Origin: Acipenser ruthenus
Lineage: Eukaryota > Chordata > Actinopteri > Acipenseriformes > Acipenseridae
Length of the DNA: 64,000 nucleotides
Assembly (NCBI RefSeq): GCF_902713425.1
Contig: NC_081201.1
Span: 28,610,113-28,674,112 of the forward strand
Reading direction: 5' to 3'
A model generated the notes under the pieces. It was not told the DNA's origin. It ran no database searches and worked only from the letters and a program-made list of their open reading frames with translations. The position numbers and the translations under genes were made by a program. This document shows, in pieces, positions 1 to 12,000 of the stretch (position 1 is the first letter of the stretch; every line of letters starts with the position of its first letter).

Positions 1-2970
1 CAGACATACAAAAGCATGCGATAACTGTAAGTAGGTTCTTTACATAAAAATGTATTTTATTGCCTTAACAATATGTAGTACCTGTAGCAGTGAACCTGTC
101 ACGTTTGCTTTTAATAGACCCTGTATGTGCTATTGCCTCCTAGTGGACGGATCAAGTATTTCATATTTTAGAAGCCCAAAGTTGACCCCGAAGTTTAGTC
201 AGTAATATATAAACACAAACTGGGATAGATACAATATACCAGGACAAGGTTTGTTTTATTATTTTTGTATTACATTCTTGTTATGATTATGTACATTGTA
301 GTAAGATCAATCTTACAAAAAACATTTTACATGTGCAAAAACAGCCCAGTTAAAATAAAGGGATCAGCTATATAAATGTGTGATATCTACACAAAGGACC
401 AAGAGAGAATTGGATTTGGAGCTAACTTACACTGCCCTAGATCATCTCATTCTCTACGTGGGACATCTTAACATCTGCATTATCGTCTGTTAACTTATAT
501 GGGGAATATACAAATAATTATTAGGTATTAAATAGGCATAATAATTCAAACAGAATTTGGAAGCTAAGGCTCAAGCTAGTTTAAAACATAAGAACACAAG
601 AGGCCTTGTCCCATCCTAGCAGACTATTTGTCCTGACTAAGGGGGTCTGATTTAATAAGACAGAATCTTATTGATTTTTTAATGTAGTGTTGTAAATTTT
701 TATATTCTGGTAGTCTATTCCATGCATGTAGGTGGGTGAACACATTACCCCTGAGCAATTAAGGAATCCAGGGTATACCAGATCAAATCCAATATAAATA
801 TAAAAAAAAAACCTTCAAGGTACTTCTGTTTACCAAGCTTATAAAAACCAAGAACTATTAACCCTTATGTAAAGATTTTATTTTTTAATGCATATACCTC
901 CAATGAGGATGCACACAGAAAATATGTTATGTTTCTGTAAATCTCAAGAACTCCACTAGATGGTGCAAGAAACTTGCCAGTTTTCTATTTTTGTGATAAA
1001 CTGGGTTTGATATGACAACCATAGCACGTTTTTTAGATTCCTAACGTTAATGCTTAAAATAATCTATAGTTTCTTTCATTTTATTAAGACGTTGGGCTGT
1101 AACATCAGTATATAAAATAATTAATAAATACATACGTGCATTCATACATACTGTACTAGCACTGCATGTAAACAAATAATTCTTATTTTATTCTTGATAT
1201 GGCCACACACACACAACTTTAATACTACAGAATTTATACCAAGCAGTGTAAAAATTAGAACTGTGTTGTACAAAAAAAAACTATCAAGATCCATAACTCA
1301 TGACAATAAATGTAACCAATGGAAACTTATATAATAGGTAGGGTATTATTTTAGCCTGACTAAGATAAGAAGAACTTGGAGAAATAAACTGGCACCACAA
1401 AAAAAAGGAAAGATCTGAAATGTGATAATGTAAGGAATCTGATAGATTGGCACAGTTTCCATTGAATATTTCCTCTGGCTAGTCACAAACAATTCAAATC
1501 AAGCTATTTCACACAGATAATAAACAGGCTTGCATTTGGAAGTCCTGCAGTTTTGTTTTTTTCAAACATTGCAGGAAATATAAATGAATGGAACATAGAA
1601 ATAACTGGTACCTCCCTTTGTTGAACTGTCTCCGGTCTGCACAAGACAGAATTGAATACTGTGAATCTAAATACAGACCTTTAACTTGATATGAATCCTG
1701 AGGATGATGTTTTGCCCCAAAGATGCCCAATGTGAGCTTGCTGGCACAGTGGGCTAAACTACTACCCTGAATGGCATGGGGTGTTCAGTTTAAAATCGAG
1801 GTGGGAATGGAGGTTAAGAAGTTGCCCAGTAAATCAATCCCATGCAATATGAAAGCTGGAACCCAGCACTCCGTGTGACTAACAATATGTGGGTTAAAGT
1901 TTACTGGGAAGCACTTTCATTCCACCACTGCTTCTGATGATGTGGTTAACATTTTGTAACACTGCAAGTACAGAACTTATGGCACGATGATGCTTACTCA
2001 GTTTATCAAAGATTTCACTAGAATTTTTTGCCAAACGAACAGCAGATATCTGCTGATCTTTTATTCAGGATATGATGACATCTCAGTTACTTGCCTTGCC
2101 AGCTGGCAGAAATAAGACAAACCAAACAGCTACAGCAATCCTTGTTAGCGTGGACAGGCATGTGCAGGGGCGGCGGTTGGGAGCGGCTGAAGCCACCCCA
2201 AAGTTGAAGGTTATATTTCAACAGTGTATCAGTGTGTTTCTGCTACTTTTCTATCAAAGAAATGGGCCGGTTTTGTTACGTTACATTGTCTGTAGGATTT
2301 TTCTTCTTTGCAGCGCATTTTTACAATTGCAACACGCAGCAATATAATGTAGCAATTATGCAAGAATACTATAGTTGAAAATTGCAACTTTGTATATAAC
2401 TGTGTACCAAACCAGACTTAAACAAACAGCACACATGTATCAATTTTACAATCTGCCCGCTCTGCTTAAAAATCCGTATGGTTAAAACCCCAATTCAAAA
2501 TAATAATAAAAAAATCTCAATTGAAGGACTAGGACTATGATTAGCATCAAATTTATTACCAAATTACTCCGAAGAATAGATCTGATTACCAGAGCTAGCA
2601 GAAACGTCACAGTGTATGAAGACTAAAGCGTTTAAATAAATATGATCATACATGCTGTGTGAGCCCTGGGCTGGTGTGATTGTAAACGATCCGCCCCAGA
2701 CAGGTTAGCATTCACACAGGGCAAAAAGAATCGATCCGCACCAGGGTCGATTGCCCAAACGAGCCGATACCGCCTATTTTTTTCGATATTGGATCGTTTG
2801 CTCTAAGGCCCCATTCACATGGGAGCGATTGGACGCTCTCTTGAGGTGTTTGGAGTCGCCGGTTCGCACCCAGCCTCGGCCCTGTTAAAACAGCACTTAC
2901 TTCATACTGCACTGTAACACTTGTAAACTATGTTGGATAAAGGCGTCTGTTTCTTCTTCTTCTTCTTCTT

Positions 2971-3036
<66 letters not shown>

Positions 3037-3152
3037 AGGCACTTAATCTGCATTATATTGCACCATAATACTGAAGTTTTGCGAGACATTGACACTATAC
3101 GTGCCCACGCAACGTAGCTTGTAGCCCTAGACCCCCTCAGCCTCCTCATCGC
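1..3152. other. Gene-free AT-rich stretch
   Basis: No coding exon is recognisable. The open frames are short and have no family resemblance. Around 1,735-1,800 there is a weak tRNA-SINE-like head (GTGGGCTAAACTAC followed by GTTCAGTTTAAAATC), too diverged to call. Around 2,650-2,860 there is a GC-richer patch with repeated CGATC words that may be an old repeat. Confidence 0.5.
2951..3035. repeat. (CTT)n followed by (ATT)n microsatellite
   Basis: About 50 bp of CTT units run directly into about 35 bp of ATT units. The minus-strand open frame here, with poly-Ile and poly-Arg, is an artefact of this array. Confidence 0.97.
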
Positions 3153-3456
3153 CCTTATCAAGCAAAAATCATCACGTAGGAACGGGCCAGTAGGTACCTA
3201 CTAGCCTACAAACCCCTAGATCTACACCCCTACCCCTAAACCTAATGTCTACAAGTAACCTAATATCAACCCCTAAACCTAACTGTGTTTCTATTAAAGT
3301 AATTTTCACTATTATTTCAATACTTCTTTTTAGCACCCTCTAGCGGCTACTATATCCGACGTCCATTAAAGCGCTTGATCCGGACCTACTCTACCTGTTG
3401 GGAGGCTAGTAGGTACCTACTGGCCATTCCTATGGGGTGATTTTTGCTTGATAAGG
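3153..3456. mobile_element. MITE with about 52-bp terminal inverted repeats
   Basis: The left end begins CCTTATCAAGCAAAAATCA and the right end is its inverted partner, ending TGATTTTTGCTTGATAAGG. Pairing continues inward for about 52 bp with a few mismatches. Each arm also holds the self-complementary core AGTAGGTACCTACT, so the element can form nested hairpins. The interior of about 200 bp has cccctaaacctaa-type runs and no coding capacity. No clear target-site duplication is visible, so the superfamily is open. Confidence 0.82.
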
Positions 3457-4399
3457 TTCCATTGAATCGACTGATCTCAGTCATACTTAACTGTGTTAAC
3501 GAAAACATTTAGGAAAATCAGACCACTGGTTCTACTTTGAGAAACATAAAAAATAGGACACTTTATGATGGCTGTCACAACCTATATGTTTCACCGAGTT
3601 GTTCATTCAAAATGCAATAAGAACCAAGTCTGTACCCAACTGTGTAACTGTACATAGGTGATTTGTCTGGAAATCAGTGACTTGAAGGTAAAGGTTTTCC
3701 ACGATCCCTGTATGTCACTTAGTTTAGTGTGACAATGACCTCCATGACTTGAAGAGCAGCCTGTATATTTTAGTACACTTCACCTGGGATTTAAGGGTGT
3801 CACTATTAAAAACACCATACAATCCCACTTTCTCCTTCTGGCATGGAACATTATCTGTTTTACAGATTAAGGTAGTTGCATGATTGGGAGGCTTTGCAGC
3901 TTTAACAAGAATACAGTATTCCAAGGTGTGCCAACTAAATGACCAGCACTGGCTGAATCTGCAGTAGTCTTAGGCAAGTTGTCATAACAAGCTCTTAAGA
4001 AACTACTGTATTGCATGACTGCCTTTTTCCATACAGGAATTGAGAGGAAAGGGGACAATAAGCAAAGTTAAGCATGATGTTGCCATTGACTTGAAATATT
4101 TAGCATTGACTTGAACTTGTTTCTTCATCTCTATTTTAATGCAGGTTTGAATACAAATGAAACTATCAATATATGTATTGTGTTTTTTTTCTGTTAGATC
4201 TGGCTTTCAAAAACAAGGTAATCAAAATGAACATTGTTGCAAGCTTCTGGCAACTCAAGATTTGAGATCTACCAGAAATGTCAACAAGAATAAAACTTTG
4301 AGCATTCCTCTTTCGAATTGAATTAATTGTGTTGTTTCCCCTATTCTTAAAGTTCACAAATATTTATTTGTACATTATATTAAGAAGCGTACCTTTAAA

Positions 4400-4401
<2 letters not shown>

Positions 4402-4466
<65 letters not shown>
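4402..4466. repeat. (TA)n microsatellite
   Basis: Uninterrupted TA dinucleotides over about 65 bp. Confidence 0.98.
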
Positions 4467-4469
<3 letters not shown>

Positions 4470-4999
4470 ACCAATGAATAAAAACAGCACAACCTCTTTT
4501 TTTCTCTTCCTTGGTAGCTATAAGTTTCAAGACATCATGTATAACTGTATACCAGTTGCATCAGGAACACGACTATTTGGGTAAAAGTGATGTAGCTGCA
4601 GTCAGGTTTCAGTTATGCCTTTGGAGAACATAAACAAACCCAACAGCCAAAAAGGTTTGCAATCTGATAACAGGTTGTGCATAAAATATACAAACAGCTT
4701 CATATTGTAGACTATGGGGAAACATCTGAAAAAAAGTGTCCTATAGCATTTTGTCGTTTTAGTAACAATTCGCAGTTCCTACAAACTACAAAGGGTTTAG
4801 TTACAGGAAACGAACTGTTGAAACACATAAACAGTTTTTGTGATGATGAGTACAGTGTTCGTTATATTTTGATGCTGCTATGTACACGAAACGTTTTGAG
4901 CAGCTTTTAAGCCAGCATGCATGGCACAAAGCTTATGTAGGAAAATAAATAAACCCTGACATACTTCATGGCTATATTTTTACTGCAATAAATGCCTTG

Positions 5000-5560
5000 T
5001 TCATCTCGCTGACAAGTGCGGGTTAACACGCAGATGTTTGATGAGAAATAATACTCCTGTCATACCAGCAGCTAGGAACATGCCGACTCACATAGCAGAA
5101 TTCCCGTCTTTCAAATTAAAATACGAAATGACCCTTTCTGATTGGCCAAACGTGAATCAGACAAGAACTCGGTCTCTCTCTCGGATTGGATCAGACGTTG
5201 TAAGCTGTTGTGCCTGCTGAACTTACGAGGGGAGTTTTTGACCGACAGTAACCTCGTCTGTTAACTCATGTAACATAGCAAGAAACGGTAGAGGGAGGGG
5301 AAAGCGTACAATACAAGTTTAAGAGCCAATCGAAATTCTAATTTTAGCCTCTCCAGTTGGGTGTGCCTGTTATGTTTCCACGGAAATATTTGTCAGGGAT
5401 AACACCGTATTTTTACGTGTGGGTTGCCGTGTAAGATTGTGGCTTTTGTCGTCTGGGGAAATATACACTCCTCGTGTTTCTGATTTACACGAGTGAATTA
5501 TATTGCATATCTGTTCAGAGATCAACACAATTTAGTCGCATTTCTTTTTTGTAGGTCAGC
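5000..5560. promoter_or_regulatory. Promoter-like GC-richer patch, gene unknown
   Basis: Base composition rises above the surrounding AT-rich DNA and CpGs become frequent. Inverted or direct CCAAT cores occur as TGATTGGCC (about 5,140), GGATTGGATC (about 5,183) and GCCAATCG (about 5,325). No coding exon is recognisable on either side for several kb. It could drive a noncoding RNA or a gene outside the window, or be a distal element of SCD. This is inference from composition and motifs only. Confidence 0.3.
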
Positions 5561-6859
5561 AACAATAGCATATTTAACCATAACTTTAGCGGTTCATCAT
5601 TCTGTATGAAATTATTTTTCTTAATGCTAATTCCATAATTATAATTGTTATTAATAAACTGAATAGATTGCTAGTTTGTCTTTAAAAAAAACGAATTATC
5701 TGCTTGTTTGCTACATTATTGCTCGCTTAGAAGGACCATAAACAAAGGTTAACATTAAGAAACAAAAGTATTGGATGCAATCCAATTATACCTGTATTGC
5801 TGTGTGTTTAATTGCAAATAGGACCGGTTCTGAATTTTGCCAGAACCTATTAGAAGTGTTTATTTGTAAATTAAGCAGCTAGTTTGGCAAGGGTTTCAGT
5901 AACACCAGGCACTTCATTATAATCTCATGCAATATTCAGATACACTCGCTGTGAGCAAGACTATCTGTCTATGTTAAACACCTCACAGGGCTGGTCATAA
6001 GTGGGCTGTTCAGTAGGACAATAGCCTGCATGCATACTGGCTTCATGAACCTTACGACTGTGTGCCCCCCCCCCAGTGCCCACAAAAAAAAAAAAAAAAA
6101 TCCAGTCTTCAGATACAGAACATGGTCCCTCAGAGTAACCCCAAATAGAGTCATTCACTTTTTCCCCCACCCATCTGCCATCTGAAATATGCAACAGCAT
6201 ATTCATCATGCTAGAATGGGCGTTTAAACAGGCACCAGCTGATACTCCACTTCATTCATACTGGAAAGATACATCCAAAGATAAGTCCAATAGTTTGAAT
6301 AAGATTACCAGAATCAACAGTTGCTGTACATCTTCTGTATTTATCAGTCCTTCCTTGATACGTGGCATGAGCTGAATATGCCTTTCAAATTTAAAAAAAA
6401 AAAACAAAAAAAAAAAAAACACACATTTATGGAAACAGAAGGGTTGCAAACATTTGTAATGTGTTGACAGTAAAGGGGAAGCTTTCTAAAATTATGGATC
6501 TTCCATTTCCAAATAACATTTGAAACAGTATTTCACTCCTATTTGCATGAAAGTGGTCATTAGCATTTTACTCTGAATTCAATAATGCACATTCTCCATT
6601 CATTCTACCAATCACCCAAAAAGATAGGACAAAAGTACAAGGACTTTTTTTTTTTTTTTTTAATTTGCACCAAGGAAAAAAAACATTACCAATCATTACA
6701 GGGAAAAAAAAACAAAAAAACAGTAGATACATTTCAACTCATTTACCATAATTACAGTGCATTAAACATTCCCCAAATATGCACCCTCCAAAGAGTTAAG
6801 GCATTCATAATTCATTTAGAAAGAAAACACTAACATTGCACTGCAAAAACATTGAGCAA

Positions 6860-8439
6860 CAGTAACTCAAACAAATTTATTGTTTAGTTCCAAATATTTC
6901 TGGAAGGAAAGCTACAGTACACAAAATTGAAGAGACTACCAACATCGCTCCAGTTAGGGTTTTGGGTCAGAGTAACTTACTTTTAGACACTGCAAGTAAA
7001 ATGTATTTTGGTCGAGTAAAATACAACATTACCTTGAAGTCATGAGAACTTGTAATAAATACTGTACTTTAATGCTAACTTATGGAGCATGCATTAACTA
7101 CAGCCTTACATTAATTGTAATGTTACTTTGAACTACTGTACAAAAAACCTCTATTTTTCAATGTCTAAAACACCCAGTACACAGCTTATCGGAAGCGCTG
7201 ACTACCAACAATAATAGTCAGATATTTTTCGAGAAATTATAAAAAAAAAAAAATTTGGATCCATGAAAACTATCTAATAATCTGGTTGTTTTGGAGTTTA
7301 ATAAATGCTATGGTTAGACCTCAGCTGTGTATCAGCTTTTACCTGCAATCACTAAGACAGTCATTGATAAAGCATCCAGTTTTGCATTTAGTCTTAAGCA
7401 GAAATGCCAACCATGTATTTGGAGTCAATTGTTGCAATTTTGTTTTCCAGGAATCAGACTCAAGGCTGGCACCTCTGATTAAGTTACACAAAAGTCCTAC
7501 CTCCAGCAAGAAAACACCCCACTCTTTCCTTTGTTAATGAACACACTGTGTGTGTGTGTCCCCCCCCTCCTTCTGCAGTATGGTAAGCTTCTGTAATGTG
7601 CCTTTCATTTCCATGGGAAACTGGCTCACAACATCACTGAAAGTAGGACCAGGAATGGATTAATGTAGTAAGGCATTCGGCACAGTTTCCTGACTGATTC
7701 TGAACAAATCATTAGAAAATCCTCCAGAAAGGAGAGGTGCTCTTAATTCCCCAACCTGTTTCGTTCAAGTATGGCTAAATAAGGTCCCATTAAAAATCAA
7801 TGGGAGTGGAAACCTTTTCATTTGTACGTGCCACTTTACACTAGCCATTTCCCAAATTATAAATTTCACACTAACAGAGTTCGCTGATCCATCTCAAAGC
7901 GAGTGGCCAATGACCTGCAAATGATATACACTGGTCTGAAAGGACATGTACAGTAGTATCAGTCAATGGGCAGTCTCTCATTGAAAGACAATACTGACAT
8001 AGTATTGGACATCAAATCTTGTCTTTCATTTAAGACCCTTTCATAGATAAATTTTTTTAAAAAATCCACACTAGAAAGAGCAGCACTTCATGAATAGAAC
8101 ATTTCAATATCCCTTGGCATGCACTGTAAAATCACAATACACCACATACACAGTGGATTAATTGCATGTTTATTCAAGGGTCCTGAACAAAATACTGCTT
8201 GTGAAGCTTCCCCCCCCCCAAAGTAAACATTTGTTTACTCTGAACCAAGTCATCCCCCCCCCCCCCCCCCAAAAAAAACGGGTATTGTACAAAAACAAAA
8301 AAAAAAAACCACCCAACAACCCCACAAGGATAAATAGCCTATTCATTAGCATGCACAAGTTTTTTTTTTAAAACTTTGGCTAGGCCTGTCAGTTTAAGTG
8401 CAATACTACGTTTTTAATAGGAAGTGCAAGAGTACAGTA

Positions 8440-8471
<32 letters not shown>

Positions 8472-9060
8472 ACAATTACTATAACTAACCTGGTTTATTG
8501 GTATTGTTTTCAATTTGCTGTGACCAATCTTGAAGGGTCAAAATCAGGTCAGGCTACAGCTACTGATTCCACCCATATGTTTTCTGTATGCATTTATTTT
8601 TTTATTGCAGGTTTACAGTATTTCATTGTGAATCTCCAATGAGCTTCCAGATTCTAGACTAAAAATTGGTCTGACTTCCTAAGCTGTAGCTTGACAAACA
8701 TGTTTGTTGCCCATCCCTCACTGAAAAGCCATTCACCAGTTCTGCATTTAAAATTTGCCTTAGCTCTTTAGGAGAGAGATCTCCTTCCAAATCTGATCTC
8801 AATTATGGACTGGGAATCTCTGCCTTCAGAGTCTGCTCATACAGGCATGAGGACAATGTGTTCTCTCCCCCAACCAGATGGGTTCTGTTGCTGCATTACC
8901 AAAAAAAAAAAAAAAAATTTAAAGCTTGGTATTAATTTTACAGAACAGGCGTTAATGATTTCTCATTACTAGGGGTGAACATTTTGGCGATTTCACAACA
9001 GAGCAACCCTCCCAAAAAGCAACACTGTAACCGGTTTGTTTCCCGCAGTCTTCAGGTTCC
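6860..9060 (-). other. scd: Probable SCD 3' untranslated region
   Basis: This follows the SCD stop codon on the minus strand. Vertebrate SCD mRNAs carry 3' UTRs of several kb, so a long one is expected. AATAAA signals on the minus strand occur opposite TTTATT at 8,168 and 6,876, and the second would give a UTR of about 2.2 kb. The stretch contains homopolymers (T22 near 8,443, C17 at 8,254-8,270). The true end cannot be fixed from sequence alone. Confidence 0.4.
8254..8270. repeat. C17 homopolymer followed by an A tract
   Basis: Seventeen C followed by eight A. It lies inside the putative SCD 3' UTR. Confidence 0.9.
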
Positions 9061-12000
9061 TCAGCCACTCCTCTGGATCCCTGTGCGCTGTACACGAGCC
9101 TGGATGACTTCGCGTGGCACTTTCTTGCAGTCCTTGGCCAGGCCCACGAAGCACATGAGGTCAATGAAGCAAGTGGTTAGGTTCAGTTTACAGCCAAACT
9201 CACTTGTGGCATAATCAAAAGGGAATGTGTGGTGGTAGTTGTGGAATCCTTCCCCTGAAAAAGCAGCAAACACCAGCGTTATCTCTGGCTAAATCATACT
9301 ATAGTGCTATCCCTGGTTAATTATTTTCCAGTACAAACATTATTTTTAAGATAATATAACAGTGATCCAGTTGTGGGGAAAAAACAAGGAGTTACTAAAT
9401 GCTTATGAAGATTTACTATGCTAATGACTCAACACTAGAAATGCCACATCAGACTGTTTTCGCTTTCAAAATTTAAATTACTCTGCTTGTGTGAAAGATA
9501 AACTCTCGACTTCTCCTAAATACATGTAAAAAATACCGATGGCGTTTGAAAGGCAGGATTGCAAAAAAAAAAAAAAATAATTTAATCCCCTCTACCTAAA
9601 ATGCCCTTTTACAACACATGTTTTTATTCTGAATAGAACCTAAAATACTCCATTTTATTTTTTATGTGCTAGCCTGTTCTCTCTACTAGACCCGGCAGCC
9701 ATCAATTCCTTTGTTTTGTACAAGGAATGCATCAGGGAATATCAGTAGGAGAGATTATGTTGAAGCTATCCACAGTGCTTCGGCAGAAACATTTTGATCA
9801 GAAAACTGCAAAGCAGCAGGCTGCAGCAGCTCAACTTGGATTCTATGCTGCACAGTGACACACGCAGGAGAAAACATTTTACTTTCATTTTAAAATTAAA
9901 CTACTTTTGTATGTATATATACCTGTTTCTTTTGACATGTTTATTTTTATAGTTTTTCATTTTCTGAAGTAGTGCTTTACATGGAAGGAAGTTAGAAAAT
10001 AAATCCTTTTAAGTTCGGTATGATGTGCTTGAACTTTTCAGTTGTATCCGATAGTTTGTCTCTCGTTTTAATATTAATGTTTAAAATGCAACCATCATAA
10101 ATGGCTGCCGGCAGCAGTTCCAGTGTTAAACAATTACTAATATTTGTCATACAGAACGGGTCACAAGGACTCCAGTGATGGGTCCTGCTCTAGGACACCA
10201 ACATCCAACCCCTTGCTTCATAGTTGGAAAATGCACTCCATTAAAAATTTAACCCTGAAGGAGCAGAAAAGATTAACACTCTTTCTGTGTTTTAAAAGGC
10301 TGAGTGATTATTACCCAAGGAAGCATTAGGTATTACAAATAAACATACCAATGGCACTGAATGCGACGAATCTGTTCTCTCTTGGGTTGATGGTAGCGTC
10401 ATACGGTCTGTTCCCCCACATGTGGGCGGCGCTATTCACCAGCCAAGTTGCGTTGAGAACCAGAGCATACCTCAGGAGCCCAGGAATAAAGTAACCAACC
10501 CACAGAGACTCTCCCCACAGGAACCAGGGCACCATCATGGGGACCATGAAGCACATGATCAGAACAGAGGGCTTGTAGTATCTGCAACAGACAGAGATGA
10601 TGCTTTGAACTGGAAAATTACTGGGTTTATGCCCACTGAACTTTCATAAATGAGGCACTGTAATAATAAAACAAACAATAAATCAAATAAAACTGGATCT
10701 TAGTCAAGTTTAACTATGATGTCTAGGACAGTCCTAACCAGGTAATTAGCTCCACTTCTGTTGTGCAAGTGTGCATTTGATAATATTTAGCAAGTATTTA
10801 TTTTATTGGCTGTGACCCAAGTTGTCAATAAAATTAAGCTTTTTTGCTCTATAAAACAAAGCTAATATTAAAACTGCACTAAATAAAAGCTACTGTAAGC
10901 TTGCTTTGTGCTTTAAAATGGCAAGACTTGAATTTGGTAAGGTCAAACAATTAGGCTATGAACACCCCTTCTAGAATTACTTCCACATCGTCCCTTGAAC
11001 TTGAAGGGGCATTTCAATACAGCTGGATAGTGGAAAGTGGAAAAATGTTGCCATAATCTTTCATTATTTTCCAAAGCCAATTTGACCAATGTATCAGCAG
11101 TGCAGCATTACTATAGTTATGAACAGCTTGGAGGCAAAATATCCAACACCCAGTACAGGGAGAGAACCCACAATTCATATTCAGGAAATGTAGAGGGTTT
11201 TGTACCACACTTCAATTATTTAACCAGACCACCAAGTGGCTGAAAAAAGATATGGGTTAGATAACAGTAGAAAAGAAAATAGTTACAATAAAACAATTCA
11301 TGAAAGTTAGGAAAGTTAAAAAGAAACAGGTCCTACTTTCTTTGAAACATTACAACTTTATCAGCCTTCAGGTCTGCAAGTTCCAGCGTCTTCCCCTTCT
11401 CAATCACATCCGGGTGCTTGCGCACTAGAAGCCAGCCAATATGACTGAAGAAAAACCCACGGAGAGCATTATGGGGGTCGGCATCAGTCTCTGAGAATTT
11501 GTGATGAACCCTGTGGTCCCGGGCCCACTCGTAGATGTCATTCTAAAAAACAAAACAGGAGATTATAAAATGGAAAATGTTACAGTTTTTTCCCTATTTT
11601 CTTTAGCTCTGGGTAATGTAAACACCGCCATTAAATAAAAAGGTATGTGTACTGTTGGTGCATCTGTGTCAAATCTAATCTACGACTCAAACTGCTTACC
11701 TGAAAAGCCATGGAATTGGCAAAAGCCAGGAAGATCCGCAGAGGCAGTTTGGCCTTGTAGGACCTGTGACTCCAAAGACGGTGGGCCCCAGCTGTTATTC
11801 CCAATGCACTAAACAAAAAGCATACAGCAGCTGTGGTGGTGGTGGGGGGGGGGGGGGGGGGGGGAAAGAGAGAGAGAGAGAATTTAATATGAAACTGTAC
11901 AGCTTTTGACCAACATCTTTGTAGATCCATAAAACTTCATCCAATGTCAATTTGCACGTTCAGGTGTATGTCTCGGAACAAGTTATACATCCATACATTG

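Noticed and set aside
2928-3161. Poly-Ile/poly-Arg frame
   Set aside because: Translation of a CTT/ATT microsatellite.
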